Below, in pieces: positions 44,021-52,074 of a stretch of 64,000 nucleotides of DNA. Source of the stretch: Cellulophaga sp. L1A9. GTDB taxonomy: Bacteria > Bacteroidota > Bacteroidia > Flavobacteriales > Flavobacteriaceae. Under the pieces are notes generated by a model that did not search any database, was not told where the DNA came from, and saw nothing but the letters and a program-made list of their open reading frames with translations. The position numbers and the translations under genes are program-made. The stretch's first letter is position 1. Every line of letters begins with the position of its first letter. The stretch is taken from assembly GCF_009797025.1 (NCBI RefSeq), contig NZ_CP047027.1:434001-498000 (forward strand), read 5' to 3'.

Positions 44021-44948
44021 TAGAATTTTTACTAGATATGGTTTGTATAAATATATCGTTTGCCGAAGGAATTTTTTCTAAAAAGTGATTGATTGGCGCT
44101 TTAGTGGCCAAGTAAGTGAGGATTTCTTGAGTGGACTTCCCTTTTAACTGTAACTTAAAATTTAATTGGTTTTCAATCTGATCATAAAAATCATCAAAAA
44201 TGCCAAGTTTATCGCGTAGTTCTGGTAAAATCTCCGAAGGATTAAAAACCTGCATGCCTACTTCAAAAATATTCTTCTTATAGGCTTTTTTTATATCGGT
44301 AAGCTTGCCATCTAATATTTTTTCCGATTTATGTATTAGCGCAATATACTCGCAGAGTTCTTCTACAGATTCCATTCTGTGTGTAGAAAAAATAATAGAA
44401 GTTCCATTATTTTTGAGTTCTAATATTTCGTCCTTAATAACATTTGCATTTATAGGATCAAAACCACTAAACGGTTCATCAAAAATCAAAAGTTTTGGTT
44501 CATGTAAAACGGTGACAATAAATTGCACTTTTTGAGCCATCCCTTTAGAGAGCTCCTGTACTTTTTTATTCCACCAATCTCCAATCTCAAATTTATCAAA
44601 CCAGTATTTTAATTTTTTCTTAGCTTCCGCTTTTCCCATTCCTTTGAGTTGCGCCAAGTACAAAGCCTGTTCTCCAACTTTCATACTCTTATACAAGCCT
44701 CTTTCTTCCGGAAGGTATCCTATCATAGCTACATGCTTAGGACTTAAAGGTTCCCCGTTGAATAAAACAGTACCCGAGTCTGGGTATGTAATTTGATTGA
44801 TTATTCTAATTAAAGATGTTTTACCTGCTCCGTTAGGACCTAGTAATCCGTAAATGCTATTCTCAGGAATTTCTAAAGAAATATTGTTTAGCGCAGTATA
44901 TGCGCCATATTTCTTGTTTACCTCTTTAGCTACCAAAACATGGTTCAT
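44013..44948 (-). CDS. ABC transporter ATP-binding protein (NatA type)
   Basis: 311 residues. Walker A GLLGPNGAGKTSLIRI, Q-loop YLPEERGLYKSM, signature ELSKGMAQKVQ (LSGGQ variant, LSKGM), Walker B LLIFDEPFSGFDP and switch FSTHRMESVEELC. A C-terminal extension of about 90 residues is usual in this group. Its start is upstream of, and its end overlaps, the permease gene, the normal order for such pairs. Confidence 0.93.
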   Translation of the reverse strand: MNHVLVAKEVNKKYGAYTALNNISLEIPENSIYGLLGPNGAGKTSLIRIINQITYPDSGTVLFNGEPLSPKHVAMIGYLPEERGLYKSMKVGEQALYLAQLKGMGKAEAKKKLKYWFDKFEIGDWWNKKVQELSKGMAQKVQFIVTVLHEPKLLIFDEPFSGFDPINANVIKDEILELKNNGTSIIFSTHRMESVEELCEYIALIHKSEKILDGKLTDIKKAYKKNIFEVGMQVFNPSEILPELRDKLGIFDDFYDQIENQLNFKLQLKGKSTQEILTYLATKAPINHFLEKIPSANDIFIQTISSKNSNE

Positions 44949-45089
44949 GCAAACAATTTTACCAAAGATATTGAAATGCTTTAAAACACCGTATTTCCTG
45001 TATTAAATAATATCAAAAAAACATAAAATAGTATGGCATACATACCTTAAATCTTTTATTTAGGTATTAAAAAAGGGTATAAAAACAAA

Positions 45090-45118
45090 ACCCACCCTTA
45101 ATAAAATTAAGGATGGGA
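45090..45118 (-). terminator. Distal hairpin terminator downstream of dnaJ
   Basis: 12-bp stem (CCCACCCTTAAT against ATTAAGGATGGG, one mismatch), 3-nt loop, followed on the minus strand by TTTTG TTTTT. Confidence 0.65.
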
Positions 45119-45142
45119 AAAAAATTGCTATGAAAAAGAAAA

Positions 45143-45166
45143 TTAACATTGGAAGTCCAATGTTAT
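45143..45166 (-). terminator. Proximal hairpin downstream of dnaJ
   Basis: 8-bp stem AACATTGG (45145-45152) with CCAATGTT (45157-45164), followed on the minus strand by a T-rich stretch. A second possible end site of the grpE-dnaJ transcript. Confidence 0.5.
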
Positions 45167-45208
45167 TTCAAATATACGTTTTTATTTTAAAAATAAATTA
45201 TTATGCCC

Positions 45209-46336
45209 TTAAGAAAACATATCTTTTACTTTTTCAAAGAACGATTTATCAGATTTTTCTGGGCTTGGAATGAAATTTTCATTGTCCTGCATTTTCTCAA
45301 AAAATTCTTTTTGTTCTTTATTGATTGTTTTTGGGGTCCAAACATTTACATGTACTAGTAAATCTCCCGCACCATATCCATTAAGACCTGTAATACCTTT
45401 ACCTCTAAGACGCAAAATTTTACCAGATTGTATTCCCGGCTCTAGTTTAATACGTACTTTTCCCGTAACAGAATCTATCTCTTTAGAAGTCCCTAAGACT
45501 GCTTCAGAAAGGCTAACATATAGGTCATAATGTAAATTATCTCCTTCACGCTTTAGCGTTTCATGTTCCAAAGTTTCAATCGCTACGATTAAATCTCCAG
45601 GAACACCATTACCAGGAGCGTCATTACCTTTACCGGTAACTTTTAACTGCATCCCGTCTTCTACTCCACCAGGTATTTTTACCGCTACAGTCTCCTCCTT
45701 AACGATCATACCTTGAGAATCTGCATCATGAGGTTTATGGTCTAAAATTTGACCGCTACCACCACAAGAGCTACACGTAGCTGCTGTTTGCATTCTACCT
45801 AAAATAGTGTTGGTAATTTTAGTCACCTGACCTCTACCACCACAAGTGCTACACGTTTTATACGTTACACCACTTGCCTGAATTTTACGTTTAACTTTTA
45901 TTTTTTTCTCTACACCGTTGGCAACTTCTTCGAGAGTAAGCGCTACTCTAATCTTTAAGCTGCTTCCTTTTACTCTTCTTTGACCACCGCCGCCGCCGCC
46001 AAAACCACTAAAGCCTCCGCCGCCGCCGCCAAAGCCACCAAAAATATCACCAAACTGGTTGAATATGTCATCCATATTCATACCACCTCCGCCACCGCCG
46101 AAACCGCCGGAACCATCAAAAGCTCCATGGCCGTACTGATCGTAACGTGCTTTTTTATTATCGTCGCTTAATACTTCATAGGCTTCAGCTGCTTTTTTAA
46201 ACATCTCCTCTGCCTTTGCATCTCCAGGGTTTTTATCTGGATGATATTGCACGGCTTTTTTCCGATATGCCTTTTTTATTTCTGCCGCGCTTGCACCTTT
46301 AGTTATCCCTAAAATGTCGTAATAATCTTCCTTCAT
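45209..46336 (-). CDS. dnaJ: Chaperone protein DnaJ with two of four zinc motifs
   Basis: 375 residues. J domain 1-70 with HPD (YHPDKNPGD), Gly-rich region 75-125, zinc region and C-terminal substrate-binding domains. Co-chaperone that delivers unfolded proteins to DnaK and stimulates its ATPase. Of the four CxxCxGxG repeats only two remain: CSTCGGRGQV and CSSCGGSGQI, corresponding to repeats II and III of E. coli DnaJ. Repeats I and IV are replaced by IQASGVTYKT and DHKPHDADSQGM. So one zinc centre is kept and the other lost. Operon with grpE (9-bp gap). Confidence 0.94.
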   Translation of the reverse strand: MKEDYYDILGITKGASAAEIKKAYRKKAVQYHPDKNPGDAKAEEMFKKAAEAYEVLSDDNKKARYDQYGHGAFDGSGGFGGGGGGMNMDDIFNQFGDIFGGFGGGGGGFSGFGGGGGGQRRVKGSSLKIRVALTLEEVANGVEKKIKVKRKIQASGVTYKTCSTCGGRGQVTKITNTILGRMQTAATCSSCGGSGQILDHKPHDADSQGMIVKEETVAVKIPGGVEDGMQLKVTGKGNDAPGNGVPGDLIVAIETLEHETLKREGDNLHYDLYVSLSEAVLGTSKEIDSVTGKVRIKLEPGIQSGKILRLRGKGITGLNGYGAGDLLVHVNVWTPKTINKEQKEFFEKMQDNENFIPSPEKSDKSFFEKVKDMFS

Positions 46337-46345
46337 ACTTTATGT

Positions 46346-46897
46346 TTAATTACCAACAACCACTTTTGGATGACGGATAATTTTATCGCCTAACTTAAAT
46401 CCTTTTTCAATAACGTCTATAATCTTACCCTTCATCTTCTTGTCTGGAGCAGGAATTTGGGTAATAGCTTCATGGATGTCTGCATTAAAAACATCACCTG
46501 CTTTAGCTTCTACCTCTTCTAAACCTTTAGATTTTAGTACTTGTTCGAATTTGATTTTAATTAACTCTACACCTTTGAATGTTTCTTTATCATCTGATTT
46601 AGCTAATTCTTGCATCGCCCGATCAAAATCATCAGAAACAGGCAACAAAGCAACAATCACTTCTTGCCCTGCAGTTTTAAACAAATCCATTCGTTCTTTC
46701 GAAGTTCTTTTTTTGTAGTTTTCAAACTCAGCAAACAACCTCAGAAACTTATCTTTTTCTTTTGCTAAATCTTCTCTTAACTGTTCTTCAACAGAAAGCT
46801 CTTCAGCATGCTCAGATGAGTTATTTTGTTGCCCTGATCCGTCTTGTTGATCTAAGTTTTCTTCCTGTATATCTTCTGTGTTATTTATATCGCTCAT
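46346..46897 (-). CDS. grpE: Nucleotide exchange factor GrpE
   Basis: 183 residues. Acidic, Gln/Asn-rich N-terminal tail, long coiled coil (about 35-90, LREDLAKEKDKFLRLFAEFE then NYKKRTSKERMDLFKTAGQE), then the beta-domain with LEEVEAKAGDVFNADIHEAI and IDVIEKGFKLGDKIIRHPKV. It releases ADP from DnaK. First gene of the grpE-dnaJ operon; dnaK is not nearby. Confidence 0.95.
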   Translation of the reverse strand: MSDINNTEDIQEENLDQQDGSGQQNNSSEHAEELSVEEQLREDLAKEKDKFLRLFAEFENYKKRTSKERMDLFKTAGQEVIVALLPVSDDFDRAMQELAKSDDKETFKGVELIKIKFEQVLKSKGLEEVEAKAGDVFNADIHEAITQIPAPDKKMKGKIIDVIEKGFKLGDKIIRHPKVVVGN

Positions 46898-46930
46898 TTT
46901 TGACTCAATTTTTCATTCTGCTCTTAACAG

Positions 46931-46949
46931 TTGGCAAAAGTACTGCCAA
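46931..46949 (-). promoter_or_regulatory. Palindrome overlapping the grpE-dnaJ -7 element
   Basis: TTGGCA-N7-TGCCAA (46931-46936, 46944-46949). The minus-strand -7 element TACTTTTG (46942-46935) lies within it. CAAA at 46964-46967, 21 nt away, is a possible -33 box. The N7 spacing resembles HspR-type sites, but the sequence differs. Possibly a heat-shock repressor site. Confidence 0.4.
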
Positions 46950-47065
46950 TTCTTTAAAAATGTCAAAATGTCATCAAACTTTATAGAAAACATGCCGAAA
47001 GGCATTAAAAAAACGACTCTTCTAGGGATCAATTGTAAGGGAGCACTAAAATATGGCAGACAAAA

Positions 47066-47980
47066 TTACTTTTTAGCATATAGAGAATCCAATGCAGGGC
47101 AGACATTTAAGTATTTAAAAACAAAGCCTTCTTCTAAAATCTTCTTATTACTAACCCGTTGGCTGTCCAATAATAGCGCAGACATTTCTCCTAAAATTAA
47201 TTTTAAAACTGATGCCGGAATTTTTGGAAGTATTAATGGTTTATCCAAAACGCTGGCTATTTTTATAACTAGCTTTTCATTGGTTACAGGGTTTGAAGCC
47301 ACACCATTGTATACGCCATTCAATTCATTATTGATTGCAAATACGAATAGTTTAGCTAAATCTTTAATATGAATCCAAGATTGCCATTGTTTTCCCGAAC
47401 CAAATGCAGAACCTACAAAAAACTTAATAGGCTTAACCATTTCAGGCAAAGCACCGCCTACATTAGACATTACAAGTCCTATTCTAATTTTTGAAAGACT
47501 AAAATTGAAACGTTCAAAAGTATCTATCTCATTCTCCCAAGCTTTGACAACTTCAGAAAGAAAACCCTCTGTCTTAAACTCGTCATCTTCTGAATAGAAT
47601 TTTTTAATTGAATCCGGATAGATACCTATAGCAGAAGCAGATACAAATGAAGTTATAGAAGCGCAATCTACTTTAGATAAACCAGCATTTAGCGTTCTTA
47701 AAGAATTAATTCTACTCGATAAAATTTCTTTCTTATAGGAAGATGTCCATCTTTTAGAAATGGAAGCTCCTGCCAAATTTATGATTGCCGTTACTCCTGT
47801 AAAGCAGTTTACATCTATTTCGCCTTTATCTGGGTTCCAAAAAAAACCTGAATAATTTTCGTTATCAACTATTTTGCTTTTACGTGTAGTAAGATAATTT
47901 ACTGCAATTTTATTTTTATGACACTCGGTTACTATAGCATTGCCAACCAATCCTGTAGCACCTGTTATTAAGACCTTCAT
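47066..47980 (-). CDS. TIGR01777 family SDR epimerase (YfcH-like)
   Basis: 304 residues. N-terminal NAD(P)-binding GATGLVGNAI, GFFWNPDKGEIDVNCFTGVT, NLAGASISKRWTSSYKKEIL, SASAIGIYP and the C-terminal DUF1731 region (LPKIPASVLKLILGEMSALL, then LDSQRVSNKKILEEGFVF). The active-site SxxxxxYxxxK is not standard, as usual for this family. Function is uncertain (YfcH-like sugar or lipid epimerase). Stands alone between promoter gaps. Confidence 0.88.
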   Translation of the reverse strand: MKVLITGATGLVGNAIVTECHKNKIAVNYLTTRKSKIVDNENYSGFFWNPDKGEIDVNCFTGVTAIINLAGASISKRWTSSYKKEILSSRINSLRTLNAGLSKVDCASITSFVSASAIGIYPDSIKKFYSEDDEFKTEGFLSEVVKAWENEIDTFERFNFSLSKIRIGLVMSNVGGALPEMVKPIKFFVGSAFGSGKQWQSWIHIKDLAKLFVFAINNELNGVYNGVASNPVTNEKLVIKIASVLDKPLILPKIPASVLKLILGEMSALLLDSQRVSNKKILEEGFVFKYLNVCPALDSLYAKK

Positions 47981-48072
47981 AGCAATTTTTTATAAAGGTA
48001 ATTTTTTTATAAAGTATAGCGTTATCATTTAATTTAGGTTTAACATAAAACCCACTTAATAAGGAGATTATC

Positions 48073-48735
48073 TTACTTTTTAACAGCCCTTAGCATTTCT
48101 CTCTTTCCTGGAGGGCCTTCTAAGCGCTCCACTTCAAAACCTACCGCTAACATTGCCCTACGAACACTCCCTTTTGCCGCATAAGTCACCAATACACCAT
48201 TTTTCTTTAGTGCCCTATACATGATATTGAAAATATCTTCTGTCCATAATTCTGGTTGAACACGGGCTCCAAAGGCATCAAAATAAATTAAATCAAAAGC
48301 AGCTTCATCTTTTATATGCATAAAGTCCTTCTGCTGCTTTACCAGCTCAAAAGTTGATGATAATTTACAAGATTTTTCCCAGTCAGATTCATGCATTTTC
48401 AAAAATATTTTTTCATATTCTTGCGCCTTAAGCTGCTCTACATAATTCAGCTGTTTAATTTCTAATGGATTTACAGGATAAGCTTCTACACCCGTATATT
48501 GTATATTTAAATTTATTTTTTGTGCTTCTATAAACGTTATCAAAGCGTTTAAGCCTGTACCAAAGCCAATTTCCAAAATAGAAACATCTCTATCCTTATA
48601 TAAGGATAAGCCATTTTTAATGAAGACATGATATGCTTCTTGAATTGCACCGTGTATAGAATGGTATTGTTCATTCCAATCTACAATCTGAATAGTCGTA
48701 GACCCGTCAGACGTTGTTATAATTTTACGTTCCAA
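48073..48735 (-). CDS. mnmD: tRNA (mnm5s2U34) methyltransferase, MnmD domain only
   Basis: 220 residues, starting at TTG one base after the stop of the DUF4920 gene; no suitable ATG lies near. Family start ERKIITTSDGSTTIQIVDWN, SAM-binding ISILEIGFGTGLNALITFIE, FDLIYFDAFGARVQPELWTE and GVLVTYAAKGSVRRAMLAVG (then FEVERLEGPPGKREM). It methylates the wobble uridine intermediate in the mnm5s2U pathway. In E. coli this is the N-terminal half of MnmC; the FAD oxidoreductase half (MnmC1) is absent here. Confidence 0.9.
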   Translation of the reverse strand: MERKIITTSDGSTTIQIVDWNEQYHSIHGAIQEAYHVFIKNGLSLYKDRDVSILEIGFGTGLNALITFIEAQKINLNIQYTGVEAYPVNPLEIKQLNYVEQLKAQEYEKIFLKMHESDWEKSCKLSSTFELVKQQKDFMHIKDEAAFDLIYFDAFGARVQPELWTEDIFNIMYRALKKNGVLVTYAAKGSVRRAMLAVGFEVERLEGPPGKREMLRAVKK

Positions 48736-48736
48736 A

Positions 48737-49246
48737 TTATTGTTTTAAAAGTACGCCATCTGCTTCAAACCTCAAGGTCTTTTTAGGAGACACAATTGCA
48801 GCGATTGCTTCTTCCGACTCACCCCCATCTTCAGCATAATGTCGCTGCTCTTCCACGGACATTTCTTCTACAAATGCCAAGCCGTTAACTACAACTTGTT
48901 TACCTGCTATATCTTTTGGCATAAAAAAGCCATAATCTTTAAATTTCACCATTGCTTGCGCACCATTCTCCAACTCAACATTCATCCAGCATCCTTTAGC
49001 CTGACAAACATCTATTACGGTTCCTGTAAATTTAGTCGTAATGGTATCAGCAACCTTCAAATTTTGATATTTCAAAGTCATATCACTAACATTTAAAGCG
49101 TTATCTACTCCAATTTCAGCTCCAAAAGAAGAAAATCCAGTTGTAACCTCAGTTGTTGGCTCCGATTCCGTTTGTTTATCTTGCCCCTTGCAACTAAAAA
49201 AGCATACAATTATCACAAGTAAAATGTTAATTCTTTTCATATCCAT
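48737..49246 (-). CDS. DUF4920 lipoprotein
   Basis: 169 residues (ATG at 49246, or at 49240 starting MKRINILL). Lipobox VCFFSC. The DUF4920 domain (about 50-165) has VCQAKGCWMNVELENGAQAM, VKFKDYGFFMPKDIAGKQVV and FVEEMSVEEQRHYAEDGGES. The conserved CxxxGCWM pattern suggests a metal or redox site, unproven. Directly upstream of mnmD (1-nt gap). Confidence 0.85.
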   Translation of the reverse strand: MDMKRINILLVIIVCFFSCKGQDKQTESEPTTEVTTGFSSFGAEIGVDNALNVSDMTLKYQNLKVADTITTKFTGTVIDVCQAKGCWMNVELENGAQAMVKFKDYGFFMPKDIAGKQVVVNGLAFVEEMSVEEQRHYAEDGGESEEAIAAIVSPKKTLRFEADGVLLKQ

Positions 49247-49346
49247 TAGTATTTATTGAATTGTTACAAAGTTGGTTATTTTTAGATAAAAAAAGAAGCT
49301 CTACTAATTATTATTCATTAATTTTATTGCATTAAACATATAATAA

Positions 49347-50414
49347 ATGGAAACTACCGCAAATAGCTTAGTTACGGTTGAAAAAAGTAAAACATCTAAA
49401 ATTGATCAAGTAGATTTTGATAATTTATCCTTTGGAAGCATCTTCTCTGACCATATGTTGGTCTGTGATTACAAAAATGGCGCTTGGGAGAACCCAAAAG
49501 TTGTACCTTATGGTCCAGTATCATTAGATCCCTCTGCAAAAATTTTCCATTATGGGCAGTCCATTTTTGAAGGAATGAAAGCCTATAAGGATTCCGAGGA
49601 TTCCGCTTGGCTGTTCAGACCATTAGACAATCATAAACGACTTAACATATCTGCTAAAAGATTAGCTATTCCTGAAATTCCTGAAGACTATTTTATGGAA
49701 GGGCTTAAAACCCTTTTAAAGGTTGATGAGAAATGGATCCCTAAGAACGAAGGAAGCTCCATGTATATACGTCCTTTTATTTTTGCTTCTGGTAACGGAT
49801 TCCATGCATCTCCAGCAAACGAGTACAAATTCATGATTTGCCTAGCACCTTCAGGATCATACTTCTCTGGAAAAGTAAAGGTATTGATTGAAGAAAAATA
49901 TTCCAGATCTGCAAATGGTGGTGTTGGATTTGCTAAAGCTGGTGGAAATTATGCAGGTCAATTCTATCCTACACAATTAGCAGTAGCAAAAGGATACAAC
50001 CAAGTAATTTGGACAGACGATAATACACATGAATATATTGAAGAAGCTGGTGCAATGAACATTTTTGTTCGCATAAATGATACTTTAATTACAGGTCCTA
50101 CAAGTGATAGAATCCTAGATGGTATTACCAGAAAAAGTATTATTGAAATAGCTAAAGACGAAAATATTAATGTTGAAGTTAGAAAACTAACAGTGGCTGA
50201 AGTTGTTTCTGCTGCTAAAGAAGGATCTTTAAAAGAGATGTTCGGCGCAGGAACCGCTGCCGTTATCTCTCCTATCTCAGCGTTTGGATACAAAGAAACT
50301 GATTACGATTTACCAGAAATAAAAGATAGTTACGCTTCTTTATTAAAGAAAAGAATTACCGATATTCAGTACAATAAAGCTGAAGACAAATTTGGATGGC
50401 GTTATAAATTATAG
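49347..50414 (+). CDS. ilvE: Branched-chain amino-acid aminotransferase
   Basis: 355 residues, PLP fold type IV. Transfers amino groups between branched-chain keto acids and glutamate. Seen: PYGPVSLDPSAKIFHYGQSI then FEGMKAYK; RPFIFASGNGFH; the PLP-lysine segment VGFAKAGGNYAGQFYPTQLA; EYIEEAGAMNIFVRIND; RILDGITRKSIIEIAKDEN; EMFGAGTAAVISPISAFGY. Long (BCAT-type, IlvE/BAT1-like) form. Monocistronic. Confidence 0.95.
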   Translation: METTANSLVTVEKSKTSKIDQVDFDNLSFGSIFSDHMLVCDYKNGAWENPKVVPYGPVSLDPSAKIFHYGQSIFEGMKAYKDSEDSAWLFRPLDNHKRLNISAKRLAIPEIPEDYFMEGLKTLLKVDEKWIPKNEGSSMYIRPFIFASGNGFHASPANEYKFMICLAPSGSYFSGKVKVLIEEKYSRSANGGVGFAKAGGNYAGQFYPTQLAVAKGYNQVIWTDDNTHEYIEEAGAMNIFVRINDTLITGPTSDRILDGITRKSIIEIAKDENINVEVRKLTVAEVVSAAKEGSLKEMFGAGTAAVISPISAFGYKETDYDLPEIKDSYASLLKKRITDIQYNKAEDKFGWRYKL

Positions 50415-50427
50415 CAAGATTTCAAAT

Positions 50428-50457
50428 AAAAAAACCGCCTATTGGCGGTTTTTTTAT
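50428..50457. terminator. Bidirectional terminator between ilvE and the MazG-like gene
   Basis: 9-bp stem (50431-50439 AAAACCGCC with 50444-50452), 4-nt loop, T-runs on both sides. The last base pairs touch the stop codon of the 50454 gene. Confidence 0.9.
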
Positions 50458-50840
50458 TTATTTAATATTTTGTCAATGTTCGGGACAAAATAATTTGGTC
50501 CTTTTAACACCTTACCATCTTCTCTATAAATAGGTTTCCCATCTGCCCCCAACTTACTCATATTACTTCGCTGAATTTCATTAAACACTTCTTCTATTTT
50601 ATGTTGCATGCCATGTTCCAAAATTGTACCACATAAAATATATAACATATCCCCTAAAGCATCAGCCACTTCAATTAAATCGTTATTTTCCGCAGCTTCC
50701 AGATATTCTTTATTTTCTTCATCCATCAAATTAAAACGCAATAAATTTTTACGCGATCCTAAATTTGCTTGCATAGATTTAGAAACACCCATTCCGAATG
50801 TTTCATGAAAAAGCGCCACTGCTTTAAGTTTATTTTCCAT
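50454..50840 (-). CDS. Nucleoside triphosphate pyrophosphohydrolase (MazG-like)
   Basis: 128 residues. All-alpha NTP-PPase fold: LFHETFGMGVSKSMQANLGS, then the ExxE metal motif in MDEENKEYLEAAENNDLIEV, and ADALGDMLYILCGTILEHGM (ExxD). C-terminal KPIYREDGKVLKGPNYFVP is typical of the phosphoribosyl-ATP-diphosphatase-like subgroup. It would hydrolyse NTPs to NMP and PPi (house-cleaning). Confidence 0.85.
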   Translation of the reverse strand: MENKLKAVALFHETFGMGVSKSMQANLGSRKNLLRFNLMDEENKEYLEAAENNDLIEVADALGDMLYILCGTILEHGMQHKIEEVFNEIQRSNMSKLGADGKPIYREDGKVLKGPNYFVPNIDKILNK

Positions 50841-50881
50841 CTGTTCTATTATTAGGTTATTTTTGCATAAAAATAAAAAAT

Positions 50882-51070
50882 ATGTTCAGTACAGGACAAT
50901 TAATATTCGCCGGCATTTTTTTTGTGTCTTTTGTAATAATTACTTTTTTCGCTTACAAGAGAGACAAAAAGCTCCATTTAAAAAACTATAAAGGCGTTAA
51001 ATGGATAGGCTTAACATTCCTAATCTTTATACTTTTATTATTTGTTATTAAATATTCACTTAAAAATTAA
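50882..51070 (+). CDS. Small double-pass membrane protein of unknown function
   Basis: 62 residues. Two transmembrane helices (8-24 LIFAGIFFVSFVIITFFAY; 42-58 WIGLTFLIFILLLFVIKYSL) are separated by a basic loop (KRDKKLHLKNYKGVK). The topology with a positive loop is that of many small inner-membrane proteins. Orientation: divergent from the MazG-like gene. No family recognised. Confidence 0.6.
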   Translation: MFSTGQLIFAGIFFVSFVIITFFAYKRDKKLHLKNYKGVKWIGLTFLIFILLLFVIKYSLKN

Positions 51071-51140
51071 CGTTAAAGTTGCATACACCACAAAAATCAT
51101 GGAGATCACAACAATTTTAAGATTTTTGTAAGAAAAGACG

Positions 51141-51148
51141 TATTTTTG
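51141..51148 (+). promoter_or_regulatory. Probable -7 element of the 51176 gene
   Basis: TATTTTTG matches TAnnTTTG. It overlaps a frame-start ATG at 51146, which helps to choose the ATG at 51176 as the true start. Confidence 0.5.
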
Positions 51149-51175
51149 CGTTGTAATACTATAAAACAAAGTTCT

Positions 51176-51355
51176 ATGGTCACCTTTTTTAGCGTGTTAT
51201 CTATTTTAGTCGGTTTAAATGCATTTCTATTACTTTTTAGCGTAAATAGTAATAAGAAAAGAATCGAAAAAAAAGATACCAATACTACACAAATACCTAC
51301 AGAGAATATTTATCCTTTAAATATTCTTGAGACAAAGTACAAAAAAGCAGTTTAG
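51176..51355 (+). CDS. Tiny single-pass membrane protein of the TFF-N-SVN family, copy 3
   Basis: 59 residues from the ATG at 51176: MVTFFSVLSILVGLNAFLLL then FSVNSNKKRIEKKDTNTTQI. Transmembrane helix 4-24 followed by a longer polar tail than the two copies at 33929-34180. An in-frame ATG at 51146 falls within the -7 element. Followed by crcB 17 nt downstream, possibly the same transcript. Confidence 0.6.
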   Translation: MVTFFSVLSILVGLNAFLLLFSVNSNKKRIEKKDTNTTQIPTENIYPLNILETKYKKAV

Positions 51356-51372
51356 TTTTATACTTTTAAAGT

Positions 51373-51744
51373 ATGAAACAAATTCTACTTGTTTTTTTGG
51401 GTGGCGGTCTAGGCAGTGTATTAAGGTATTTAATAAGCAAGCCGCTTAATTTCTATTTCACCAATTTTTACTTAGGTACTTTTATTGTAAATATAATAGG
51501 TTGTCTTATTATTGGATTTATTCTAGGAATCTCTTTAAAGAACAGCTATTTCAACGAAAATCAAATATTATTTTTAGCTACTGGTTTTTGTGGTGGCTTT
51601 ACAACGTTCTCTACTTTTGCATTAGAAAACAACTCTCTTTTAAAAAATGGAGATCTACTTGCCTTTGCTCTATATACTACACTTAGTATTACAGTAGGTA
51701 TTTTTGCAGTCTCCCTTGGCATATGGCTTACAAAGCTTAGCTAA
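51373..51744 (+). CDS. crcB: Fluoride ion channel CrcB (Fluc)
   Basis: 123 residues, four membrane helices. Family motifs GGGLGSVLRYLISK (GxxGxxxRY), FIVNIIGCLIIGFILG (N and pore glycines), and GFCGGFTTFSTFALE with the Phe box and TFST. Fluc forms an antiparallel dimer that exports fluoride. No fluoride riboswitch was recognised upstream. Confidence 0.93.
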   Translation: MKQILLVFLGGGLGSVLRYLISKPLNFYFTNFYLGTFIVNIIGCLIIGFILGISLKNSYFNENQILFLATGFCGGFTTFSTFALENNSLLKNGDLLAFALYTTLSITVGIFAVSLGIWLTKLS

Positions 51745-51972
51745 ACTTACAGTACACTTCCACACCCTTATTGGTTGTTATAATTTAAACAATAATGAAT
51801 CTTTTTTTAGATTTTGTAAAGTTTACAGCTTTTCTTGTTGGTTTTTAAACATATGACAAAAAAATCTATAAAAAATTCTACTTCTCCTATGTTTTGCCAG
51901 AAATAAGCAACGCAATTAAATCAAATTTTTATTTATTTCGACTAAAATTAATGATACCCATAAATTTTAGGG

Positions 51973-52004
51973 GTATATATTACAATTATCAAAAAAATAT
52001 ATAC
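51973..52004 (+). promoter_or_regulatory. Inverted repeat upstream of glnB-1 (possible operator)
   Basis: GTATATATT (51973-51981) and AATATATAC (51996-52004), 14 nt apart, flanked by GGG/CCC (GGGGTATATATT against AATATATACACCCC with one inserted pair). About 40 nt upstream of the -7 element; a site for a nitrogen regulator is plausible. Confidence 0.45.
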
Positions 52005-52043
52005 ACCCCCCCTTCATTTTAATGGGTGTTAAAGATTTTAACA

Positions 52044-52051
52044 TACATTTG
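52044..52051 (+). promoter_or_regulatory. -7 element of glnB-1
   Basis: TACATTTG, identical to the glnB-2 element at 55142-55149. ATG at 52022-52024 stands where TTG is expected for -33 (one mismatch, 19-nt spacing). Confidence 0.55.
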
Positions 52052-52074
52052 CTTCATCAACAAACAAATCAAAT

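Larger units (their letters stand above)
44949..45208. other. Intergenic region between dnaJ and the NatA gene (260 bp)
   Basis: Holds two hairpins downstream of dnaJ (45090-45118 and 45143-45166) and the upstream region of the NatA gene. No coding signal seen. Confidence 0.5.
51745..52074. other. Intergenic region upstream of the first glnB-amt module (330 bp)
   Basis: Contains the dyad at 51973-52004 and the -7 element at 52044-52051. The first 200 bases are AT-rich with nothing recognised. Confidence 0.55.

Noticed and set aside
45980..46171. GC-rich triplet repeat in an AT-rich background
   Set aside because: It encodes the Gly-rich linker of dnaJ; the repeat is explained by coding.
46878..47372. 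Plus-strand open frame of 164 codons
   Set aside because: It runs antisense through the well-supported epimerase gene and grpE start, with no recognisable protein features.
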